Positions 1 to 10,904 of a stretch of 64,000 nucleotides of DNA are shown here, one piece after another. Position 1 is the first letter of the stretch; every line of letters begins with the position of its first letter. The stretch is from NCBI GenBank assembly GCA_023168345.1, contig AP025689.1, forward strand, positions 2,540,001 to 2,604,000, written 5' to 3'. The notes under the pieces are model-generated. The model searched no databases. It saw only the letters and a program-made list of their open reading frames with translations, and was not told the DNA's origin. The position numbers and the translations under genes were made by a program. The stretch is from Lysinibacillus sp. PLM2. GTDB lineage: Bacteria; Bacillota; Bacilli; Bacillales_A; Planococcaceae.

Positions 1-221
1 AGCTCTAGAATTTCTTTTTTTAGTTTAAAGATTTTAATACCAGCAAAGCATGAGCTGATAATGACCCCTAAAAAAGCAGAGCCTAAAATGACTAAAATCA
101 GTGGCCAGCTCGCTACACCAATGACAAAGCTAACGGGAACTTCTTCAACATTTACGATTGCAAATACAGCAATTATGATTACGATTATAAGTCCTAATAT
201 TAATCTCCATTGTTCTTTCAA
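1..221 (-). CDS. LapA-domain small membrane protein, partial (C-terminus outside the window)
   Basis: The first 73 codons of a minus-strand gene that runs off the left edge. It starts at a TTG (221) behind a strong ribosome site (AGAAGGAG, about 7 nt upstream). The product opens with a hydrophobic helix, then a VNVEEVPVSF-type turn and a second hydrophobic helix, then a basic stretch (KIFKLKKEIL). This two-helix plan is that of the LapA/DUF1049 family; B. subtilis yrvD holds the same place beside secDF. The exact role in Firmicutes is not known to me. Family call is fairly safe; it is inferred from a hand translation. Confidence 0.75.
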   Translation of the reverse strand, partial: MKEQWRLILGLIIVIIIAVFAIVNVEEVPVSFVIGVASWPLILVILGSAFLGVIISSCFAGIKIFKLKKEILE

Positions 222-313
222 CTAGAGCCACTCCTTCTATCAAGTAATTTGCTACACTTCCATCATTATTATAATTTTTATAAGTTGAAAAATGTAGGAA
301 AAATAGTAAAAAC

Positions 314-367
314 TTAAAAAAGAAAGGTGCACTATATTATCTCTAAAAAGAGATACAGTACACCTTT
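314..367 (-). terminator. Rho-independent terminator after secDF
   Basis: Arms AAGGTGnACT..ATCTCT (325-344) and AGAGAT..AGTnCACCTT (350-366) pair around a short A-rich loop, followed on the minus strand by a T-rich run (TTTCTTTTTT). It separates secDF from the lapA-like gene. Confidence 0.8.
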
Positions 368-382
368 AAATTTTATTTTATA

Positions 383-2653
383 TTAAACAACAGGTTCGTC
401 TGTCCCCCATTGTTTCTTCTCTTTTTTCACAACTTTTGTGCCTTTTTTCTTCATTTGGCTAACTTTTAATGTGTACCAAAGCTGTGCAGCGATACAGATT
501 GAAGAATACATTCCTGTAATTAAACCAATTAGTAATGCAATTGAGAAGTTTTGAATTGCTGGAGCACCTAAAATTAGTAATGCCACAACAACAATGATAA
601 CTGTTAAAACAGTATTAATAGAACGACCCATTGTTTGACGAAGGGACTTGTTCACAATTTCTGCTAACTCTTCAGCAGAAGAGATTTCGCCTTTTTTATC
701 TATATTTTCACGGATACGGTCGAACGTAACAATCGTGTCATTGATCGAATAACCGACGATCGTTAAAATTGCGGCGATAAATGTAATATCAACTTCTAAA
801 CGTAGGAAACTGAAAATCGCAACCATAAAGAATACGTCATGTAGTAAAGATACGATAGCACCAACACCCATACGCCATTCAAATCGAATTGCAACATAAA
901 TAATAATACCTAGCGCTGCAATTGCAAGAGCATAAATTGCGTTTTTTACTAATTCTTTACCTACAGTATCTGAAACTGTACTTACACTCGGTTCATGTCC
1001 AAAATCTGTCATAACATTTTCCTTGAATTGTAATATTTCTTCCTGAGTTAAGTCATCTTTATAACGAATAACTGCCGTTTCATTGTTTTCACCTGAAATG
1101 ACAACTTCATCCGATGGGAAACCGATTTTATCAATATAGTTTGACATATCCTCTTGTGTTATTGTCTCATCAGAGAGAATTTCAACACGTGTACCACTTG
1201 AGAAGTCAATACCTAAATTTAAGCGGAAAATACCCAAGATAATCGCACCAACTACAAGTATCAATAATGATAATGAATAGAATTTTTTACGGTGTTGGAC
1301 AAAATTAAATCGATCAAACTTCGTAGATAAATCTAAAGATGTAAGTCCCTCAGATTCATCATGAATTTTTGATTTCGATACACCGAATAAAAACGGTTTA
1401 TCTAAATAACCACTTTTAACTAGCAATCCTAATAATATCCTTGATAACCATACAGCTGTGACAAAGCTTAGTACAATTGAAATCATAAGCGTTGTAGCAA
1501 ATCCTTTTACAGAACTTGTACCAAAATAGAATAATACAGCAGCTGCAAGTAACGTAGTCAACTGAGCATCAATGATAGCCGTTAATGATTGTTTGGAACC
1601 TAGCTGATATGCTTCCTTCACGCTTTTGCCAACCCTTAACTCTTCCTTAATACGCTCTGCAGTTAAGATATTCGCATCAACAGCCATACCAATACCGAGC
1701 ACTAGTGCAGCAATACCTGGCAATGTTAAAACTGCTCCTATTCCATTAAATACCCATAAAACAAGGTAAGTAAATACTGTTAACGTAATAACCGATATAA
1801 ATCCTGGTAGACGATAATAAAGAATCATAAATGCAAAGATGATTAGGACCCCTACAATACTAGCATAAACCGTACTTTTTAATGCTTGGTCACCAAATTG
1901 AGCCCCAACGGATGTGGAATAAATTTCTGTAAGCTTAACAGGTAACGCACCTGCATTCAGAACACTTGCAATATCCTTTGTTTCTTGAACAGTAAAGCTT
2001 CCACTAATCATAACATTCGTTGTATTTAAAACTTCATCTACCCCAGCAACTGAAACAAATTTTTGTTGTTCTTCAGGTTTTAAAACCTCTTGAACATAAG
2101 AATCAACACCCTCTTCAAAATCTAACCAAACGACTAGTAAATTTTGACCTTGTGGCATTGAGGCAACTTTTCTTGTTACATCTGCAAATTTAGATGCATC
2201 CTTTAATGTCAGAGTAACGATTGGACGATTTTGATCAAAAGAAGCAGCAGCTCCACCCTCTACTAAATCTGTACCATCCAATAATAAATTGTCATTCACA
2301 TCACGGAAGGATAAATTCGCAGTACTTGATAATAACTCACGAGCAGAAGATTGGTCATCTAACCCTGCCAATTGTACGCGAATACGGTCCTCTCCCTCAA
2401 TTTGAACACTTGGCTCACTAACACCAAATTGGTCAATACGATTTAACAAAGCTGTCGTTGTATCGGTTACAACATCGGGTGTTATATCTTGTCCTTCTTT
2501 TAATGGTTCGACTTGATATAAAACCTCAAAACCACCTTGTAAATCTAAGCCGAGTTTTACATCATCTAAAACTCCTTTAACTGTTGCACCCATTGCTGCA
2601 AATAGCACAACAACAATAGCTACAAAAGCTATTACACGGCTTTTTAATTTCAT
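383..2653 (-). CDS. secDF: Fused protein-export membrane protein SecDF
   Basis: A 756-residue single-chain SecD-SecF fusion, the form found in B. subtilis, where many bacteria have two genes. It uses the proton-motive force to help pull proteins out of the SecYEG channel. The SecD half has an N-terminal membrane anchor, the DLQGG motif near residue 37, a large extracellular P1 domain and a membrane bundle with GIGMAVDANIL. The SecF half repeats this (LGIDFSSGT near 485, then GYSINDTIVTFDRIREN). The C-terminus is basic (KKKGTKVVKKEKK). The start follows GAGGAGGATTAGGC. A strong terminator follows. The Sec accessory gene yajC lies about 3 kb away on the same strand. Confidence 0.97.
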   Translation of the reverse strand: MKLKSRVIAFVAIVVVLFAAMGATVKGVLDDVKLGLDLQGGFEVLYQVEPLKEGQDITPDVVTDTTTALLNRIDQFGVSEPSVQIEGEDRIRVQLAGLDDQSSARELLSSTANLSFRDVNDNLLLDGTDLVEGGAAASFDQNRPIVTLTLKDASKFADVTRKVASMPQGQNLLVVWLDFEEGVDSYVQEVLKPEEQQKFVSVAGVDEVLNTTNVMISGSFTVQETKDIASVLNAGALPVKLTEIYSTSVGAQFGDQALKSTVYASIVGVLIIFAFMILYYRLPGFISVITLTVFTYLVLWVFNGIGAVLTLPGIAALVLGIGMAVDANILTAERIKEELRVGKSVKEAYQLGSKQSLTAIIDAQLTTLLAAAVLFYFGTSSVKGFATTLMISIVLSFVTAVWLSRILLGLLVKSGYLDKPFLFGVSKSKIHDESEGLTSLDLSTKFDRFNFVQHRKKFYSLSLLILVVGAIILGIFRLNLGIDFSSGTRVEILSDETITQEDMSNYIDKIGFPSDEVVISGENNETAVIRYKDDLTQEEILQFKENVMTDFGHEPSVSTVSDTVGKELVKNAIYALAIAALGIIIYVAIRFEWRMGVGAIVSLLHDVFFMVAIFSFLRLEVDITFIAAILTIVGYSINDTIVTFDRIRENIDKKGEISSAEELAEIVNKSLRQTMGRSINTVLTVIIVVVALLILGAPAIQNFSIALLIGLITGMYSSICIAAQLWYTLKVSQMKKKGTKVVKKEKKQWGTDEPVV

Positions 2654-2822
2654 GCCTAATCCTCCTCAGGTGTATGTACACTACTACGATAAACAAAAAA
2701 ACGCTTGATGCGTTCCTAGTTTTTATGCCATAAAACTCTTTCTTATATGCAACAAACCTATTATGAATCACGATTTGCATACTGTCAAATCAACACAAAT
2801 AAAGATATTTTAAAAGTTAACG

Positions 2823-3137
2823 TTACTCTTTCTTTGATTCGATTTTTAATAATTCATTTAATTCATCTTTACGTATTTCCCCAAACCAATCAGTAGTTTG
2901 GAATGAGTTAATTTGTGTAAAGGTTACAATCTCAGATGCTGATAAAGAGAAAATTGTTTCAACAATTTCATGAATTTTTAATTCCTCAATAATTTTTTTA
3001 CGCCATTTTTTATTTATACAATAGTTCCAAATAGATTCAAGAGTTATCCCTTCATAACCTAAATGCTCAAATTCTTCCACCTTACTTTGTAACGCTGGCA
3101 TTACTTTTTCATATATATCTTTATGTTCGATTATCAT
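2823..3137 (-). CDS. comN: ComN-like post-transcriptional regulator
   Basis: A soluble protein of about 104 residues with helical character and a C-terminal NSFQTTDWFGEIRKDEL stretch, matching the ComN (YrzD) family that in B. subtilis sits between secDF and spoVB and affects comE mRNA. I place the start at 3137 because GGAGTG lies 6 nt upstream of that ATG; the longer frame to 3167 has no such site. The gene is divergent from spoVB, with about 90 bp between the two starts. Family assignment rests on length, local sequence likeness and gene order. Confidence 0.7.
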   Translation of the reverse strand: MIIEHKDIYEKVMPALQSKVEEFEHLGYEGITLESIWNYCINKKWRKKIIEELKIHEIVETIFSLSASEIVTFTQINSFQTTDWFGEIRKDELNELLKIESKKE

Positions 3138-3229
3138 ATGATTCACTCCAAGCATTTGTTTTAACATCTATAGAACAAGCATACAAATATTGTAGCTGAT
3201 ATTTCTTTAATTGAGAAGGGATTGAATTA

Positions 3230-4747
3230 ATGGCTTCATTCGTTAGAGGTACTATTTTTCTAATGTTTGTCATCTTTTTATCTAAATTGTTAGGCTTTGT
3301 ATATAGAATGCAATTTATGAGGATTGCTGGAGAAGAAGCTGTAGGGGTTTATATGACCGCATACCCTGCCTTTATTTTTTTCATGTCACTCGTTCAAATT
3401 GGACTACCTATAGCTGTTGCAAAAATCATTGCTGAATTATATGCAAAGAAACGTCTTGGACAACTCAAGGCTGTTATGAAAACAGCGACAAAATGGTCAA
3501 TCGTGTCAATCATCGTTTTTGTTCCAATTTTGTATTTCTTTATTCCATTTTTAGCAGGCACATTATTACATAATGAAGCAACAACGGTAACCCTATATAT
3601 CGCTTTAGGTGCAGTACCAATTGTCGTATGTTCCGGTTTAATAAGAGGTTATTTACAAGGCATAACGAAAATTTCTCCGACTGCTTGGTCCCAAATGATC
3701 GAACAGCTTGTAAGAATTGCACTTATTTCAATGGTTTTACCAATGTTTGTTGTTCCAGATAATCCAGAAATAACAGCAGCCTATGCGATGGCAATTACAC
3801 TCATGGGAGAAGTAATTTCATTCTTATATTTATATTTACATTATTTATGGTCCAAACGAAAACTAAAATCAACTGAACAAGTAAAGTCATATCCATCAAT
3901 GCCTTTATTAAGGGTAGCAGTTCCATCAGCAGGTAGTAGACTTTTCGGAACATTTACATGGTTTTTGGAACCAATTGTTTTTTTAAAAGCATTGACTTTA
4001 GCAGGATTTACTGCTGCTGGTGCAACAACATTATACGGGGTAATTTCTGGTGTACATATTCCACTTTTATTATTCCCGTCATTTATTCCAAATGCTCTTG
4101 CCATTGTGTTAATACCCGCGGTTAGCAGTGCTGTTGCAAGAAATAATTATTCATTATTAAATGAGCGTATTGAGCTTTCTTTAAGATTATCTTCAATTAT
4201 TGGTTGTTATGCAGCTACTTATTTCTTCCTCCATGGAGATCAGCTAGCTGCACAACTTTTCGGACTTGAAGAAACAAAAGGATACATGCGTGTTTTAGCT
4301 CCGATCTTTTATTTTTACTATATTCAAAGTCCTCTACATTCCATTTTACAAGCAGTGGATGAAGCACGCGCTGCCATGATGAATTCCATCTATGGTGGTT
4401 TAGGAAAACTGTTTGTTATGTTCGTTTTAGCATCACAGGCCTCTATTGCCGAAAATGGTGCGATTATTGCTATTGGTTTTGGCGTATTGATGACTTCGTT
4501 TTTACATATTGCAACGATTCGTCAAAATAAAATGATTGCCGGGGGCTTCCGTTTCTTTATTATTCCTTACTTTGTTTTTATTGTAACTTGCATCATTCAA
4601 AGCTATTTATTACCAAGGTTAAGCTTTGATTTTTGGACAAATGGTGCAATCACATTAGGTATTATCACTGTTTTACTCGTACTATTTAACCAGTTCAGAT
4701 TTAGTGATTTTAAATATTTAAAATCTGTTGTTTCACGTTCAAAATAG
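3230..4747 (+). CDS. spoVB: Stage V sporulation protein B, lipid-flippase-like
   Basis: A 505-residue polytopic membrane protein of the MOP flippase superfamily (MurJ/Wzx-like), hydrophobic along its length with about 14 predicted membrane segments. SpoVB is needed for spore cortex synthesis in B. subtilis, probably by moving a lipid-linked peptidoglycan precursor. N-terminal MASFVRGTIFLMFVIFLSKL and the later VYMTAYPAFIFFMS fit the family. AGAAGGGA lies upstream of the start. It is one of the few plus-strand genes here, lying alone between minus-strand comN and the DUF421 gene, and ending 2 bp from the latter's stop with no terminator visible in between. A SpoVB paralogue such as YabM/YkvU cannot be ruled out, but gene order favours SpoVB. 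Confidence 0.9.
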   Translation: MASFVRGTIFLMFVIFLSKLLGFVYRMQFMRIAGEEAVGVYMTAYPAFIFFMSLVQIGLPIAVAKIIAELYAKKRLGQLKAVMKTATKWSIVSIIVFVPILYFFIPFLAGTLLHNEATTVTLYIALGAVPIVVCSGLIRGYLQGITKISPTAWSQMIEQLVRIALISMVLPMFVVPDNPEITAAYAMAITLMGEVISFLYLYLHYLWSKRKLKSTEQVKSYPSMPLLRVAVPSAGSRLFGTFTWFLEPIVFLKALTLAGFTAAGATTLYGVISGVHIPLLLFPSFIPNALAIVLIPAVSSAVARNNYSLLNERIELSLRLSSIIGCYAATYFFLHGDQLAAQLFGLEETKGYMRVLAPIFYFYYIQSPLHSILQAVDEARAAMMNSIYGGLGKLFVMFVLASQASIAENGAIIAIGFGVLMTSFLHIATIRQNKMIAGGFRFFIIPYFVFIVTCIIQSYLLPRLSFDFWTNGAITLGIITVLLVLFNQFRFSDFKYLKSVVSRSK

Positions 4748-4749
4748 TG

Positions 4750-5409
4750 TTAATTAGTCGTCTTCTGATTAGTTGCCGCTTGCTTTAATTGAACATGTAA
4801 ATCATAGTTTTCATAGCAACAATAGAAAATATCGTCAGGATTATCATAACCTTTCTTTTTTAATGTCTCATATAACCATGACTTATCCTTTTCAATCATG
4901 GTTATATGTTTTTCAATTATATTACCATCAATGATTAATGGTAAAATGAGTGGATCCTCTTCTTTTAAAAAGATAGATAGTTTCCCCGAAGGCTCTAAAT
5001 AAGCATAGGCAATATTTTGAATGGATGGTACTCTTTCTTCACGTAATTGCTGAAATAAATCATCCAGATTGTAACGCTGTTTTCTCATTTCTTCTTCATT
5101 AATAACACCATCTCGGACGATTAAGGATGGGTCTCCGTCTACTAAATCACGGAATTTTTTATTTTTTAATGCAATAATTGAATTCAAAAATTGAATCCCT
5201 AACAAAATAAGAATTGGGAAAATTGTTTGTAAGATAGGTTTTTCCATATCATCTAAAGAGAAGGCAACACATTCTGCAATTAAAACGAATATAACTAAAT
5301 CCATAATGCTTAGTTCGCCAACTTCTCTTTTTCCCATCATCCGAAAAATAATTAGTACGAAGATATATAAAAGTACTGTGCGATATAATATTTCAAAATA
5401 GACTTCCAT
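4750..5409 (-). CDS. yrbG: DUF421 (YetF-type) membrane protein, YrbG-like
   Basis: About 219 residues: three N-terminal membrane helices, then a cytosolic alpha/beta domain holding DLVDGDPSLIVRDGVI and KQRYNLDDLFQQLRE, both typical of DUF421/YetF proteins. B. subtilis YrbG has the same length and the same place beside yajC. Members of the family form dimers of soluble domains; some affect germinant receptor function in spores, but the role of this one is unknown. The start at 5409 is chosen because GGAAGGGGAG precedes it; a frame from 5430 would put that site inside the gene. Confidence 0.85.
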   Translation of the reverse strand: MEVYFEILYRTVLLYIFVLIIFRMMGKREVGELSIMDLVIFVLIAECVAFSLDDMEKPILQTIFPILILLGIQFLNSIIALKNKKFRDLVDGDPSLIVRDGVINEEEMRKQRYNLDDLFQQLREERVPSIQNIAYAYLEPSGKLSIFLKEEDPLILPLIIDGNIIEKHITMIEKDKSWLYETLKKKGYDNPDDIFYCCYENYDLHVQLKQAATNQKTTN

Positions 5410-5475
5410 TGTCAAACTCCCCTTCCTCACTCATTGTTTGCACTCTTCATCTGAACTATTCAAATATTGAAAATG

Positions 5476-5522
5476 AAAAAAGCCTGCGAATTTAGAGTTA
5501 TCCAAATTCGCAGGCTTTTTTT
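5476..5522. terminator. Bidirectional-looking terminator below yajC
   Basis: AAAGCCTGCGAATTT (5478-5493) pairs with AAATTCGCAGGCTTT around a loop of about 11 nt. It is flanked by A-run and T-run, so it can act on both strands. It lies just past the yajC stop and ends the ruvA-to-yajC transcription unit. Confidence 0.9.
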
Positions 5523-5525
5523 CAA

Positions 5526-5789
5526 TTATTGTTCAGTTACTACTCGTCCGATTGCTTGACGCTCAAATTTTAAACGTGTATTTCCATCAACTAGGATATA
5601 TACTGAAGTATCTTCAATCGCATCAATTTCACCGTGTAATCCACCAATTGTCACAACGCGATCACCGCGCTTCAAACTATTTTGCATTTGCGCAGTTGCT
5701 TTTTGTCTTTTTTGAGCTGGGCGAATTAAGAAAAACCACATAGCTACAAACATAATAATAATTGGTAGAATTTGATATAAACCTTCCAT
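5526..5789 (-). CDS. yajC: Preprotein translocase subunit YajC
   Basis: An 87-residue protein with one N-terminal membrane helix (residues about 5-22) ending in FFLIRPAQKRQK, the YajC signature. A small cytosolic domain follows with LKRGDRVVTIGGLHG. YajC associates with SecDF in the Sec export machinery. It is the last gene before a strong terminator, downstream of tgt with a 158-bp AT-rich gap, which may hold its own promoter. Confidence 0.95.
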   Translation of the reverse strand: MEGLYQILPIIIMFVAMWFFLIRPAQKRQKATAQMQNSLKRGDRVVTIGGLHGEIDAIEDTSVYILVDGNTRLKFERQAIGRVVTEQ

Positions 5790-5947
5790 ACTGTAAATCC
5801 CCCTTTCCTAATCTCACTTAAATAGTATATTATAAATTGACTATAAAAAGCGATTTGAAACTATCATTTTTATGAAATATTTCATATTTTTTTAAAAGTA
5901 GATAAAATTAGAAATATTTTACTTTAAATAATTTTACTTAAAATATT

Positions 5948-7096
<1,149 letters not shown>

Positions 7097-7203
7097 TTAT
7101 TCCCTCTCTTGTGAAGTAAAAACAGTACTTCAATCAGTCTTTAGGTATGCCAGAATTATTATTCTCTAGTTTCCCCGATTTCAACTTTAAATCTATACTT
7201 TAT

Positions 7204-8244
7204 TTAGTCACGGCTCGGTCGAATAAACATTGCATCTCCAAAGCTAAAGAAGCGATACTTTTCTTCAACAGCTTTTTTATATGCATTTAAGATGATTTCT
7301 CTAGATGTTAGTGCACTTACTAACATAACTAAAGTGGATTTAGGTAAATGGAAGTTCGTAATCAACCCGTCAATAGCCTTATATTCAAAACCCGGATAGA
7401 TGAAAATATTTGTCCATCCTTGTTCTGCACGAATTTCTCCATTATATTTTTGCGCAATGGTTTCAAGTGTTCGAGTGGATGTTGTACCAACTGCAATAAC
7501 TTTTCCACCTTGTTTCTTTGTACGATTAATTACCTCTGCCGCTTCTTTTGTTACGCTATAAAATTCCGAATGCATATCATGATTTTCGATGGAATCTACA
7601 CTAACAGGGCGGAAAGTTCCAAGTCCAACATGTAATGTTATAAATACAATTTCTACACCTTTAGCTTTAATCTGCTCTAAAATTTCATTTGTAAAGTGTA
7701 ATCCAGCTGTTGGTGCAGCAGCCGAGCCAATTTCTTTAGAGTAAACCGTTTGATATCTTTCACGATCCTCTAATTTTTCATGAATATAAGGTGGAAGCGG
7801 CATATCGCCTAGTTGGTCTAAAATCTCGTAAAAAATACCATCATAACTAAATTTAAAGAGACGTCCACCATGATCTAGTTCACCAGTGCAAGTAGCTTTT
7901 AATAAACCGTCACCGAATGTAATCTCTGTCCCTATCTTCACACGTTTTGCTGGTTTAACTAAAGTCTCCCATTCGTCTGCATTACCCTGTTTTAATAACA
8001 ATATTTCAATGTGAGCCCCTGTTTCTTCTTTTACACCAAGAAGTCTTGCAGGCATTACACGAGTATCATTTAAAACTAGGCAATCCCCTTTTTGGAGTTC
8101 TTCTACAATTTGAGGGAAATGATGGTGTTCAACTTCCCCAGTTTTACGATCCACTATCATTAATCGACTAGCAGTACGATCTTCTAGTGGTGTTTGAGCG
8201 ATTAACTCTTCAGGTAAATTAAAATCAAAATCTTCTACTTTCAT
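7204..8244 (-). CDS. queA: S-adenosylmethionine:tRNA ribosyltransferase-isomerase
   Basis: A 346-residue QueA, which moves the ribosyl part of S-adenosylmethionine to preQ1-modified tRNA to give epoxyqueuosine. The N-terminus [16 protein letters not shown] and internal [12 protein letters not shown] and [12 protein letters not shown] are family signatures; full length. The start lies 17 bp after the ruvB stop behind AAGGAAG. ruvA, ruvB, queA and tgt form one reading direction, as in B. subtilis. Confidence 0.97.
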   Translation of the reverse strand: MKVEDFDFNLPEELIAQTPLEDRTASRLMIVDRKTGEVEHHHFPQIVEELQKGDCLVLNDTRVMPARLLGVKEETGAHIEILLLKQGNADEWETLVKPAKRVKIGTEITFGDGLLKATCTGELDHGGRLFKFSYDGIFYEILDQLGDMPLPPYIHEKLEDRERYQTVYSKEIGSAAAPTAGLHFTNEILEQIKAKGVEIVFITLHVGLGTFRPVSVDSIENHDMHSEFYSVTKEAAEVINRTKKQGGKVIAVGTTSTRTLETIAQKYNGEIRAEQGWTNIFIYPGFEYKAIDGLITNFHLPKSTLVMLVSALTSREIILNAYKKAVEEKYRFFSFGDAMFIRPSRD

Positions 8245-8261
8245 TATTGAAACTTCCTTTT

Positions 8262-9260
8262 TTATGTTTGTTGTGAGTAACCAAAATGTTCATATGCTAA
8301 TTGTGTTGCAACACGTCCCCGAGGAGTGCGTTGAATGAAACCAATTTGCATTAAATAAGGTTCGTATACATCCTCAATTGTTACCCTTTCTTCACCAATT
8401 GATGCAGCAAGTGTATCAAGGCCTACTGGTCCACCTTGGAAACCTTCTATCATACTTTTCAAAAGCTTATGATCAATATGATCCAGACCAAGGGGATCAA
8501 CTTGTAGAAGTTGTAGGGCTTGATTGGCGATTGGAAGGGATATAATGCCATCACCGATTACTTGGGCATAGTCCCTTACTCGTTTTAACAATCGATTAGC
8601 AATACGCGGTGTCCCCCTAGAACGTCTAGCAATTTCTTTCGCTGCAGATGATTCTATATCTACCTCGAAAAGATTAGCACTCCTGATTACAATCTCAATA
8701 AGAGACTGCTCATCATAATAATCTAGACGTAACATGACTCCGAAACGGTCACGAAAAGGAGCGGACAAGGCACCGGCTCTCGTAGTTGCACCAACCAATG
8801 TGAATGGTGGTAAATCATACCGAATAGAACGGGCTTCGTTTCCTTTTCCAATGACAATGTCTAAGCAAAAATCCTCCATAGCTGGATAAAGTACCTCTTC
8901 AATCGATCTTGAAAGACGATGAATCTCATCAATAAATAGCACATCCCCCGGCTCTAACGAACTAACAATAGCAGCTAGATCACCAGGTCGCTCAATTGCC
9001 GGTCCACTTGTCATACGAATATTAACATTCATTTCGTTAGCGATAATACTTGCTAATGTGGTTTTCCCAAGACCAGGAGGACCGTATAACAAAACGTGAT
9101 CTAAACTTTCTTGGCGTAGCTTAGCAGCTTCTATAAATATCTTTAAACTATCTTTCACCTTTTGCTGGCCGATATATTGACTTAGCTTTTGAGGTCTTAG
9201 GGAAAGTTCAAATTGCTCATCGTAATTGCTTACTTCGCTTGAAATGATTCGATCAGACAT
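8262..9260 (-). CDS. ruvB: Holliday junction branch-migration ATPase RuvB
   Basis: A 332-residue AAA+ motor that drives branch migration of Holliday junctions with RuvA. Walker A is GPPGLGKTT, Walker B LFIDEIHR, sensor region [18 protein letters not shown], and the C-terminal winged helix holds the arginine-rich [10 protein letters not shown]. Full length. It starts 12 bp after ruvA behind AAGGGGG. No RuvC is present; Firmicutes use RecU as the resolvase. Confidence 0.97.
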   Translation of the reverse strand: MSDRIISSEVSNYDEQFELSLRPQKLSQYIGQQKVKDSLKIFIEAAKLRQESLDHVLLYGPPGLGKTTLASIIANEMNVNIRMTSGPAIERPGDLAAIVSSLEPGDVLFIDEIHRLSRSIEEVLYPAMEDFCLDIVIGKGNEARSIRYDLPPFTLVGATTRAGALSAPFRDRFGVMLRLDYYDEQSLIEIVIRSANLFEVDIESSAAKEIARRSRGTPRIANRLLKRVRDYAQVIGDGIISLPIANQALQLLQVDPLGLDHIDHKLLKSMIEGFQGGPVGLDTLAASIGEERVTIEDVYEPYLMQIGFIQRTPRGRVATQLAYEHFGYSQQT

Positions 9261-9272
9261 CTGTTTTCCCCC

Positions 9273-9899
9273 TTACTTCGATGTTAATAATAATTGTAAA
9301 GCTACTTTCATATATCCTTCAGTTGTAGATAGATTTTCGTTTTGTTCTAAGTCTGGTTTTATTTTCAATAGTTCTTTATCTGAATATCCAAGAGCACTTA
9401 GTGCCAAAAAGGCTTCTTCTAAAAGATGTTGGTTAGGATTTACACCGAATAATGGGAGTTCATCTTCTTTACTTGGTATAACAATTTCATGTTGAATAGC
9501 TAAATTTCCGAGTTTTCCTTTTAAATCAAGTATCATTTGTCGAGCAGTTTTCTTTCCTACACCAGGAAATTTAACAAGCAATGCCTCATCCTCGGACTCT
9601 ATTGCAGAAATAACGTGTGCTGGATTACCACCTGCTAATATTGCTAATGCGCCCTTTGGACCAATTCCCGATACTTGAATAAGCTTTCGAAATAATTCTC
9701 TTTGATCTAATGATTTAAATCCAAACAACTGATGTGCATCTTCACGCACATGCATATGTATATACACTTGCTGTAATTCATCTTTTACTTGGAATACAAA
9801 TGGATTTGGGGTATAAATACACCACCCTATATGTTGTTGCTCTAATACGATATACTCATGTGTTACTCGCTTTACTTGTCCAATAATATAATCATACAT
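9273..9899 (-). CDS. ruvA: Holliday junction DNA-binding protein RuvA
   Basis: A 208-residue RuvA: N-terminal OB fold (MYDYIIGQVKRVT), two helix-hairpin-helix elements (LIQVSGIGPKGALAIL and LVKFPGVGKKTARQMI) that grip the junction, and a C-terminal RuvB-binding three-helix domain (EEAFLALSALGYSDKEL). First gene of the ruvAB-queA-tgt-yajC run. About 160 bp separate it from the kinase-like gene, with a terminator between them, so it likely has its own promoter just upstream of 9899. Confidence 0.97.
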   Translation of the reverse strand: MYDYIIGQVKRVTHEYIVLEQQHIGWCIYTPNPFVFQVKDELQQVYIHMHVREDAHQLFGFKSLDQRELFRKLIQVSGIGPKGALAILAGGNPAHVISAIESEDEALLVKFPGVGKKTARQMILDLKGKLGNLAIQHEIVIPSKEDELPLFGVNPNQHLLEEAFLALSALGYSDKELLKIKPDLEQNENLSTTEGYMKVALQLLLTSK

Positions 9900-9975
9900 T
9901 ACAATCCCTCACATTCACTGCTTTCCATTATAGCATATTCTGACACTTGATTAACGAATCTACCGGAGCAAACAC

Positions 9976-10006
9976 GAAAAGAAAGACCGCCTTTTAAAAG
10001 ACGGTC
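9976..10006 (-). terminator. Terminator after the safA-kinase pair
   Basis: GACCGnCTTTT and AAAAGnCGGTC (9985-10006) form a compact hairpin, followed on the minus strand by CTTTCTTTTC. It separates the spore-coat pair from ruvA. Confidence 0.75.
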
Positions 10007-10063
10007 AATTGCAACTATTTTGATTCAATTATTCTATCATAAATGAATGGTTTCGACTAATCT

Positions 10064-10903
10064 TTATATTTTTTCGGTTTTTGCTATTAACTCGGGCCAA
10101 TGCATTAAAGCTCTTTCTGTAAATGGCATTAAATAGTCTAGAAAGGCTTCCTTTTCGATATCTCCAAGCTGCAAAGTATAGAGCCATTCTCTTAATAGTT
10201 CATTTGGATATTGAAGATAGAACATTTTATGGCTACTTTTTTCAACCAAATATTGATTTTCATCTAATAATAATTGAAGATCATAATCGACTGTTGGTAA
10301 TGCTCGATGCAACCAAAGTATACATTCGTCAGACGGATCTCCAAGGACAGCTAAATCAAAATCAATCAATTTCATACCCTCGAGTGTCACGAGGAAATTA
10401 TGATGTACCACATCACCATGTAATAAAGTGAGCTGTGGAGATTTGTTATCAAGGGTTTTTTTCATTTTCCTTAAAACTCGATTTGCGTAAAGCGTAATAT
10501 CATAATATCCATGCTGCAAATATGGAACTAGCTCTTTTTCATAAGATAAAAAACGTTCTAATCGAACTGTCCATTTATGAAGTAAATTTTGTCTTGGTAT
10601 AAGACTTTTACTTTTCCAGTCAATTACATTACTTGTTTGATGTAATGCCTTTAATATTTTCACCGCATGTTTACGATCGGATTTGTTAGAGAAATCGGCA
10701 CTATAGCTTCTTGGTTGCCATTTCTGTACTAATAAATTAGGCTCTCTTGTTTTTTTTAATGGAATAACATATGGAAACTTAATTTGCTCTAATTGCTCAT
10801 GTATAAATTTTACTTTATCTACAACTAAATCATTGTCATACTTTTTTATAAATAGTGTTTCATTTGGTGTTTCTTCTTTCCATATATTGTTTTTTATTTG
10901 CAT
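10064..10903 (-). CDS. CotS/YsxE-like kinase-fold protein
   Basis: A 279-residue protein of the aminoglycoside phosphotransferase (APH) fold. The catalytic loop LLHGDVVHHNFLV (HGDxxxxN) and the metal-binding segment LIDFDLAVLGDPSDE are intact, so it may be an active kinase. It starts 1 nt after the safA stop, so the two are almost surely co-transcribed. B. subtilis has such kinases in the spore coat (CotS, CotI, YutH, YsxE; ysxE lies in an operon with spoVID). A coat or coat-assembly role is inferred from this pairing. Substrate unknown; an antibiotic-resistance role is unlikely in this setting. Confidence 0.75.
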   Translation of the reverse strand: MQIKNNIWKEETPNETLFIKKYDNDLVVDKVKFIHEQLEQIKFPYVIPLKKTREPNLLVQKWQPRSYSADFSNKSDRKHAVKILKALHQTSNVIDWKSKSLIPRQNLLHKWTVRLERFLSYEKELVPYLQHGYYDITLYANRVLRKMKKTLDNKSPQLTLLHGDVVHHNFLVTLEGMKLIDFDLAVLGDPSDECILWLHRALPTVDYDLQLLLDENQYLVEKSSHKMFYLQYPNELLREWLYTLQLGDIEKEAFLDYLMPFTERALMHWPELIAKTEKI

Positions 10904-10904
10904 T

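Noticed and set aside
10064-10903. Calling the gene an aminoglycoside-resistance kinase
   Set aside because: It is coupled to safA, and spore-coat kinases of the same fold are known; nothing points to resistance.
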